Source: JAKQHY01 sp034429475
GTDB lineage: Bacteria; Chloroflexota; Anaerolineae; B4-G1; SLSP01
Direction of reading: 5' to 3'
Assembly (NCBI GenBank): GCA_034429475.1
Contig: DAOUGD010000096.1
Span: forward strand, 1-64,000
DNA length: 64,000 nucleotides
A program made the position numbers and the translations under genes. This document shows positions 58,507 through 64,000 of this stretch, in pieces. How positions within the stretch are numbered: the first letter of the stretch is position 1; each line of letters opens with the position of its first letter. Under the pieces are notes generated by a model. That model was not told the origin of the DNA. It saw nothing but the letters and a program-made list of their open reading frames with translations, and did no database searches.

Positions 58507-59413
58507 CCGCGCCGGTAGTCTGCAAACGCAGCAGCGTGATTTCCGGCGTGGCGTTGATCCGCACCTTAAATCCGCCCAGCCCTCGGTTGATGTAAACGCT
58601 GGTGGCGTCATTGTGTACCAGCCCGGCCAGATAGCGCGTGCCGAAGCAGGTGGAGGCCAGCGACCATCCCCACTGGGGCATATAGATGGTCCCGCCGTGT
58701 GTGTGCCCGGCTAACGTCAGGGCAATGCGTCTGGGCGGCAGCATTTCGGCGAAATCCGGGTTATGCACCAACAACAGACAGAGCGCGCCCGCCGGGATAT
58801 TTGCCAGCGCCCGTTCCAGGTGGGTGCGGGGGGCGGCCCAGATACGTTGGAACGTGGCGAAGTCGTCGCAAAGGCTTTCGCCGGCATCTTCAATGCCGAT
58901 CAACCATAGCGGGACGCCATCAATGGAACAGGCGTACGCTGTGTTGCGCAGCACCGTGATTCCCGCCGCCGCGAGATTGTGTTGAATCCGCTCCGGGTCC
59001 GTCCAGATGTCGTGATTGCCCAGCACGGCGTAAGTCCCATAGCGCGAGCGCAGCGCGCCTAACTCCCGCCCCACCACGGCGCTGAACTTCGCGTGAAACG
59101 TCACGAAATCCCCGGTCAACATCACCAAATCCGGTTGTAGCGCATTGACCTGGGCGACCACGCGCCGCAGATAATGGACACTGGCGATGGCGTCCATGTG
59201 AATATCGCTCAATTGCACTACCTTCAGGCCGTGCCAGGCGGCGGGCGCGCCCGGCATGGCGAACGGCACCTCGCACACCACGGCGTTTTTAAGCAGCGAT
59301 TCGCCCGCGTACAGCGTCGGCAGCGCTGCCAACACACTGCCCTGCCATAGAAGCCTGATAAATTGCCGCCGCCCTAACCGTATTTGATAGAGTTTTTCTG
59401 ATAATTCGCCCAT
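58481..59413 (-). CDS. Tat-exported metallophosphoesterase
   Basis: A 310-residue calcineurin-like phosphoesterase. The metal sites are visible: QLSDIHMDA, VMLTGDFV, VLGNHDIWTD, LLVHNPDF and AGHTHGG, in the order of the YkuE-type family. A Tat-like signal with GRRQFIRLLWQGS starts the protein, so it acts at the outer face of the membrane. YkuE-type enzymes have been linked to UDP-sugar or phospholipid hydrolysis. ATG 59413 is chosen; ATG 59455 would add 14 residues and has no ribosome binding site either, so the start is uncertain. Confidence 0.82.
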   Translation of the reverse strand: MGELSEKLYQIRLGRRQFIRLLWQGSVLAALPTLYAGESLLKNAVVCEVPFAMPGAPAAWHGLKVVQLSDIHMDAIASVHYLRRVVAQVNALQPDLVMLTGDFVTFHAKFSAVVGRELGALRSRYGTYAVLGNHDIWTDPERIQHNLAAAGITVLRNTAYACSIDGVPLWLIGIEDAGESLCDDFATFQRIWAAPRTHLERALANIPAGALCLLLVHNPDFAEMLPPRRIALTLAGHTHGGTIYMPQWGWSLASTCFGTRYLAGLVHNDATSVYINRGLGGFKVRINATPEITLLRLQTTGAVTTALPAA

Positions 59414-59559
59414 GACGCAGATCGCCCGTCCAACTGAGTTAGAAATATTGTCCATACTTATAACATGAAAGTTCAAAAAAGGAACTGGATAAGCCAACTG
59501 CGCAACCCCCATCATTTAACCCAAGTTGCCATCTTGCTCTGACTCCACTGAAAAAAAAC

Positions 59560-59689
59560 ACTAAGGACACAAAGGACACAAAGGATTTTAAGGCACGAAT
59601 CAACAAAATTGACACGAATGAGGTTTAAAGTGAATAATTTTAAGCCTTGCCTGAATCTTCTTTGTGTCTTTCGTGTCCTTTGTGGTTAG
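59560..59689. repeat. Inverted pair of 9-bp ACAAAGGAC arrays
   Basis: The left arm has ACTAAGGAC, ACAAAGGAC, ACAAAGGAT; the right arm has TTTGTGTCT, TTCGTGTCC, TTTGTGGTT. A CACGAATCAAC and TTGACACGAAT pair lies inside the loop, a nested copy of another family. It covers the gap before the lipoprotein gene. Confidence 0.8.
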
Positions 59690-59738
59690 CCCTTCTTTTT
59701 CAGGAGAGTCATTTTTAAGTCTGAAAGGAGAAGAATTT

Positions 59739-62405
59739 ATGCGTATCCTGAGCTTTTGGGGAATAGCGTTCTGTCTGATGCTATCAGCCTGCGCCGCCCC
59801 AATACAGACACCGGCGGCGTCCCCTGAACCGGCGCTGCGGCGCGACACGGCTCCCCTCACGCAGACGACGCCGTCAGCCGTGAGCGTGCCCTTCACCGTC
59901 TGTCATACCGTGGCGGATTGGGTGCGGCCCACCAAAGCCGAACAGGTTGCCGAAATCTGGTCGCTGCCGCGCTATAAAGGCGTGTCACCTGATGTGTTAG
60001 AGAAGACTTTTCGGCAAGATTTTTATCGTTACTATGGCGGAAACAGCGAACTGTTCGTGTGGGGCGAGCTGGGGCTGTGGAACACGACAGAAACCGTGCG
60101 CTGCGGCGAAGCCGGCCAACAGGCCATCTACACAGGGCAGGCGCTTGAACTATGGGTATTGAATCATCGCGTGCGAGCCGTGCAACGCGCGGGCGTAGTG
60201 TACACAGTCACAGTTCAGACAGCGCCAGGTTTTGAGATTGTGCAATTGCCCGGCAGCGGCGCGCCGGTAGAAGAGACGGAGATTGATTCGACAATCATCC
60301 ACTTTGTCCGTGACGGTCAGGTGATAGCGACCCTGGCGTCGTCGCCCGGCCTCGCTTTCCCCCGGCAAGCGCCGCCGGAAGGGGAACGCGAGACGATGGA
60401 AGCCCTGTGCTACGGGACTTTGGTGGAAGACGCTGGTTGCCTCTACGTCGTAGCCGAAGACTTAGGCGGGCGGTATCTGCCGATCTGGCCCTCCGACTTC
60501 AGCGCGACCGTAGAGAACGGGGGGGCGCGCATCCACGATAGCAGCGGCGCGGTCGTGGCCCGTGTCGGCGATTGGGTGCGACTGAGCGGCGGGGAGACCG
60601 GCGACCGGCTGCCCGACGGTGTCACGGGCATCGGTGAGTGCATCGGCCCCTACTGGCTCGTCGGCAACGAGGTCAGCGGCGTGTCCCTGGCGGACTTGCC
60701 CGCCCATCCCGTCATCGCCCCGCTGCTGGGCGCGCTGCGCCAGCGCGGCGTCACCCTCGGTGCGCCGGAGCAAAGCCGCGCGGCCTACCTGTACCCCGAA
60801 CCCGGCATCGTCTACGCTATCGGCGACGGCTGGCTGCACCTGCACCTCTTTCCCGACGCCGCCATCACGCAAGTGCGCGCCGACTACATCGTTCACGACC
60901 TGCCGAACTACCCGCCGAATTGGGTTACCCCGCCGCACTTCTATCGCTGCGGTGTGATGATGGCGCTGTACCTGGGGGATGACGCTGCCGTGATGGATAC
61001 ATTGGCTACAGCGTGTGGCGTGCCGGTCGCCGAAATACGGCCGCCACAACCACCCGCCTCGCCCACACCGACACCCGCACCCAAGCCAACTCTCACGCCT
61101 ACTTTAACCTCTACACCCACCCCCGAAGCGTCATTTCCCCGCACCGAGGCCTGGCTTGAGCTCGAAGCATCGGTATGGGGCAGTACACTTAACGAAGCGA
61201 CCATGCGATCCATCATTGCGGGATTCATTACCGATACGGTGGATTACCTGGATAAACACTTTGACTCCAATGCGCCGTTTGACCAACAACTGACAGTCTT
61301 GATACGCATGACCGATGACTTACCGGGATGGCTCCAAAAACAAGTCACCCTTGTAGACCTGGACGCAGTCGCAAAACCGGAACTCTTTGTTGTACCGGGC
61401 TTCATCGGGGGGCCAATACTCTATGGACGTTATGGTACGGCCGGTTGGCAAATGATGCCGGTTCCCCTTCCATTTCCCGACGATTTAGCAGAATTGGATA
61501 GAAAAGGGCTTCTCTATCTCGTACCACTCATAGCTGAAGGACGTGATTTAACCGGGGATGGACAGGCGGAGGCTGTTATTGTTCATCGTTACAACGGCGG
61601 TGACAATTTTCGTGATTACGTCCAGGTATTACAATGGGATGGCGCTGCGTTCAACCTGCTATTTCGGGCCGAACTGGTCAACTGGATTGGACAATCTTCC
61701 TACATCCTGGAGCGTGATCCCACACAGGCTGGCGCAACCCAGATCAAGCTTACGTATCCGAAACTGTATGACAGACTTGGCTATGATGAGCTGTAGGGTA
61801 CCAACCACCCTCTGGGGTGGCAAACCTGGCGTTGGAATGCCGCCGCCGGACGTTTCATCCTGGCAGAAACCGGTGTAGACCTGAATCGCAGCATTGCCGG
61901 CGACTTCAGACCGCCGACAGTGGCGGATCACCTGGAGTGGTTTGTCAACGAAGGAGAAACATGCTTCCGACAGGGCGATTATACGGGTGCGCTATCATGG
62001 TATGAAAAGGTGCTCGCATTGGCTATAGCCGAATCATGGAAGCCGGATGGTAGAGAACCGCATTGGGCGGCTTACGCCGCCTTCCGCCGCGCCGAAACGC
62101 TGCTGCTATTGGGGCAAACGGTCGCAGGCCGCCCTGCGATGCAAGCCGTCGCGGACGCCTGGCCCGATGATAGGCTGGGCGACTTGGCGCGTGCTTTTCT
62201 TACTGGCTACGGCGCCGGCGGCAAAGGTGCGGGAGCGCGCGGTATCGCCGCGATGAAAGAGCTAAATTTGGAAGACTACTTCTCCTACTATAGAGATGAC
62301 ACACTGCACGTTCCTATAGATGCCAAGGGTATCCTCTTCAGCGGCGTCGCTCCAACGCTGCCCACCCCAGAATGGCCGCGGGTGGGCGTGTATGAGATGC
62401 CGTAA
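59739..62405 (+). pseudogene. Large lipoprotein gene interrupted by an in-frame amber codon
   Basis: ATG 59739 follows AAAGGAGAAG. The protein has a lipobox LSAC with cysteine 18, a long N-terminal beta-rich region (residues 30-430, with repeated GDWVRLSGGETGDRLPDG-type turns), a Pro/Thr linker near 450-475 and a C-terminal part with a VCBS-like segment GRDLTGDGQAEAVIVHRYNGG. The frame meets TAG at 61794-61796 after 685 codons and stays open in the same frame to the TAA near 62405, giving 202 more codons (HPLGWQTWRWNAAAGRF, then TPR-like CFRQGDYTGALSWYEKVLALA). The continuity of the fold and codon use across TAG shows one gene. It is either a nonsense mutation, giving a 685-residue truncated product, or a readthrough case. 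Confidence 0.75.
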
Positions 62406-62410
62406 TACAG

Positions 62411-62466
62411 GTAACGCAAACTTCAGTTTGCTGGTTTGCCAGCGAACAAACTGAAGTTTGTGTTAC
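62411..62466. repeat. Nested 20-bp inverted repeat after the lipoprotein gene
   Basis: GTAACGCAAACTTCAGTTTG pairs with CAAACTGAAGTTTGTGTTAC (one G-U pair) and encloses a CTGG/CCAG stem with a TTTG loop. Confidence 0.8.
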
Positions 62467-62540
62467 ATTTTCATCCCCCCGCTTTAATTCTCCCCGATTG
62501 CCAATCCTGCCAGCAACGTTACAATAATCGGGTCAGTGCC

Positions 62541-62597
62541 TCAACGGATTCAACGGATGGAACGGATTGTTTCCGTTAAATCCGTTCCATCCGTTGA
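62541..62597. repeat. Inverted pair of 9-bp TCAACGGAT arrays
   Basis: Left units TCAACGGAT, TCAACGGAT, GGAACGGAT; right units TCCGTTAAA, TCCGTTCCA, TCCGTTGAG; short loop. It stands upstream of the thrC stub and its ribosome binding site AGGAGG. Confidence 0.85.
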
Positions 62598-62627
62598 GAA
62601 TTTTGCCCGATACCCCAGGAGGTCACT

Positions 62628-62787
62628 ATGCGTTTCGTCCTTGGTCTGCGTTGTACGATCTGCGGCGCGGTATACGCCGTGGATGACGTTTCCTACGTTT
62701 GCCCGCGCCACGGCGACGATGGCATTCTCGATGTGATGTACGACTACGACGCGCTGCGGCAGCACGTCTCCCCCGCGTCCATCGCGC
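62628..62787 (+). pseudogene. thrC: Threonine synthase N-terminal stub
   Basis: ATG 62628 follows CCAGGAGG. The first 53 residues, including RCTICGAVYAVDDVSYVCPRHG and DYDALRQHVSPASIA, match the N-terminal zinc-ribbon segment of threonine synthase as found in Chloroflexota. At about 62787 the sequence switches to the antisense of an IS1-like transposase, and no later thrC sequence is seen in the window. The gene is thus cut off by a deletion or insertion-deletion event. The pyridoxal phosphate lysine and all the catalytic core are missing. Confidence 0.75.
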
Positions 62788-63387
62788 GCCACTTCTTGGC
62801 AAATGGCAAACAGCAGATTGCCATAGCGCCGCTCGCCATCGGTTAACAGCGACACGTCCCCGGTTTGCGCGATGACCTCCGCCAATTGCTGCATCGCAGT
62901 CTTAAACAAGGCTGCATCTTTCTCGCCACACGATAAGGCCCAGATGAACCGCGAGGCACGCTCCATCAGCACAATCGTCCACCCGGGCGACTCATGCGCC
63001 GGGCGATTCTTCGCCACCCGGGTGTAAACTTCGTCCCCTTCTATTAACTGGCAATGAATTGGTGACACAAAGCGTACAGCAACAGCACCGGTTTCAAACT
63101 CGCCAAGCGGGCTTGCCAGCGATAGATACTGTTTTCCCGATGTGAAAGGTATCCCGTGTGGCATTGACGCCCAGGTCATTGTTGAATGCATCCAACATCA
63201 TTTGAATGAAGCTCAAGGGGCGTCGCAACCCCGTCACGGGCGTGCCTTTAGTTTCACTGAAGTATGCGCCACAGTCTTGACATTCATACTCTTCCCGTTC
63301 TTCTCCCGCGTTTATCGTATACGTCGTGTGGCTTTTCACTTCTTCACTGCCGCACTCTGGGCAACTGTTCGCGCTCGGTTTTCTCAT
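62788..63387 (-). mobile_element. IS1-like transposase remnant
   Basis: Two minus-strand frames make up a partial transposase. The first (start 63387) has an IS1-type N-terminal zinc finger, CPECGSEEV and CQDCGAYF, and a helix-turn-helix-like region (FIQMMLDAFNNDLGVNATRD). The second, shifted by +1 near 63130, has the catalytic part (GDEVYTRVAKNRPAHESPGWTIVL, with W and D residues, then LTDGERRYGNLLFAIC). It stops at the junction with the thrC stub at about 62787, so the C-terminal end is lost. No terminal inverted repeats or target duplication were found. Confidence 0.7.
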
Positions 63388-63457
63388 AGTGGCTACTCCG
63401 GGCTATCGATTTACGGCGCTATGATACTATCCCATTAAACGGAACCAGTCCCGGGTA

Positions 63458-63486
63458 TTGACAAACTGTGTTAAATGGCGTACAAT
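63458..63486 (+). promoter_or_regulatory. Consensus-like sigma70 promoter of the LacI gene
   Basis: TTGACA at 63458-63463 and TACAAT at 63481-63486 are spaced by exactly 17 bases. Two perfect operators begin at the last base of the -10 box, so a bound repressor would block transcription. Confidence 0.75.
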
Positions 63487-63513
63487 TAAACCGGTTTAAT
63501 TAAACCGGTTTAA
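63486..63513. promoter_or_regulatory. Two tandem TTAAACCGGTTTAA operators
   Basis: The perfect 14-bp palindrome TTAAACCGGTTTAA occurs at 63486-63499 and again at 63500-63513. A degenerate half, TTAAATTGG, follows at 63514-63522. The CCGG centre and A/T flanks are typical of LacI-family operators. The repressor gene starts 32 bases later, so autoregulation is likely. Confidence 0.82.
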
Positions 63514-63545
63514 TTAAATTGGCCTCAGAGACTCAATACACGAAA

Positions 63546-64000
63546 ATGGTCAAGAAAACAGTTACGGTCCGAGATGTAGCGCGAAAAGCTGGTGTGTCAC
63601 CGGGGACGGTCTCGCGGGCAATAGCTAACAGTCCCCTGGTCAATACAGAGACACACGAGCGAATCATGCAGGTCGTTGAAGAACTTGACTATGTCCCCAA
63701 CCTCGTTGCGCAACGCCTCTCTACCGGAAGAACGTTGGCCATTGCGGTCATTGTCCCTTTCTTTACCACCCCATCCGTCACAGAACGCTTGAGTGGCGTG
63801 GTGCGCACGCTGGCCAAGAGCGAGTATGATTTGGTCATCCACAACGTAGAGGAGCCGGAGCAGCGTACTGACTGTTTTCGCACTATCCCCCGCCAGGAGC
63901 GCGTGGATGGCGCCCTGATCATCTCGATATCGCCCACCGATGAGGAGGTGCCGTTGTTAGCAGAAGCGGGTGTGCCCATCGTATTGATTGATGTGCACCA
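63546..64000 (+). CDS. LacI-family transcriptional regulator (incomplete at window end)
   Basis: The frame opens at ATG 63546 and runs off the window with 151 codons seen. Residues 7-55 are a LacI helix-turn-helix (TVRDVARKAGVSPGTVSRAIANS, here given in part as VARKAGVSPGTVSRAI) and hinge helix LVAQRLSTGRT; the sugar-binding core begins with LAIAVIVPFF. It probably controls sugar-uptake genes beyond the window end. GAGACTCAATACACGAAA upstream offers only a weak ribosome binding site. The operators before it suggest negative autoregulation. Confidence 0.92.
   Translation, partial: MVKKTVTVRDVARKAGVSPGTVSRAIANSPLVNTETHERIMQVVEELDYVPNLVAQRLSTGRTLAIAVIVPFFTTPSVTERLSGVVRTLAKSEYDLVIHNVEEPEQRTDCFRTIPRQERVDGALIISISPTDEEVPLLAEAGVPIVLIDVH

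Noticed and set aside
62788..63387. Programmed -1 frameshifting at GGGAAAAC as in IS1
   Set aside because: The second frame is +1 relative to the first, and the heptamer is not in the X XXY YYZ register of the first frame, so decay by an indel is simpler.

Overview
The window looks like a chromosomal segment of a Chloroflexota bacterium, most likely of the Anaerolineae/Caldilineae type. This is inferred from gene content and style: surface proteins with Pro/Thr linkers, GC-rich codon use, bacterial sigma70-type promoters, a cytochrome bd oxidase beside a rubredoxin, and a large glycan-utilisation repertoire. No rRNA gene, tRNA gene, CRISPR array or replication origin was recognised.

Layout. 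0.2-8.1 kb: polyprenol-phosphate glycosyltransferase and methyltransferase pair, DUF523/DUF1722 protein, dynamin-like GTPase, Tat/lipobox acetoacetate-decarboxylase-like protein, frameshifted MFS gene, aldo/keto reductase. 8.4-23 kb: housekeeping and regulation (PIN-TRAM membrane protein, cysS, a SpoU-family rRNA methylase, acetyltransferase, parvulin lipoprotein, KaiC-like ATPase, rsmI, manA, SseB-like protein, response regulator-kinase hybrid, TPR/beta-propeller protein, TGS-uridine kinase). 23-35 kb: Cys-rich protein, membrane-anchored clan-A glycosidase, SWIM-SNF2 helicase, cydAB, a 53-residue rubredoxin, an HD hydrolase and an unusual amidohydrolase-CYTH fusion. 35-52 kb: carbohydrate island (GH4, APH-like kinase, five-bladed propeller glycosidase, MFS exporter/importer, an unrecognised 625-residue protein, GH43 xylosidase, GH51 arabinofuranosidase, GH94 phosphorylase). 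52-64 kb: PAS histidine kinase, GT39-like membrane protein, a wrecked alpha-glucoside-type ABC transporter, Nudix and metallophosphoesterase genes, a lipoprotein gene broken by an amber codon, a thrC stub joined to an IS1-like remnant, and the start of a LacI regulator behind two tandem perfect operators.

How it fits together. The GH43, GH51, GH94, GH4 and propeller enzymes would release arabinose, xylose and hexose units or sugar phosphates from plant-type oligosaccharides. manA and the kinase-like protein could feed these into glycolysis. Cytochrome bd and rubredoxin suggest low-oxygen respiration and oxygen defence.

The most distinctive non-coding property is a dense set of intergenic repeats. 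About twenty loci carry short tandem units of 7-10 bp, usually as two inverted arms around an AT-rich loop, in at least eight sequence families that share one architecture. Several sit directly beside start or stop codons. One 126-bp copy is duplicated upstream of two glycan genes together with its ribosome binding site. The 52-64 kb end shows genome decay: two deletions, a nonsense codon and a truncated transposase. All assignments come from reading motifs by eye; no database search was run.
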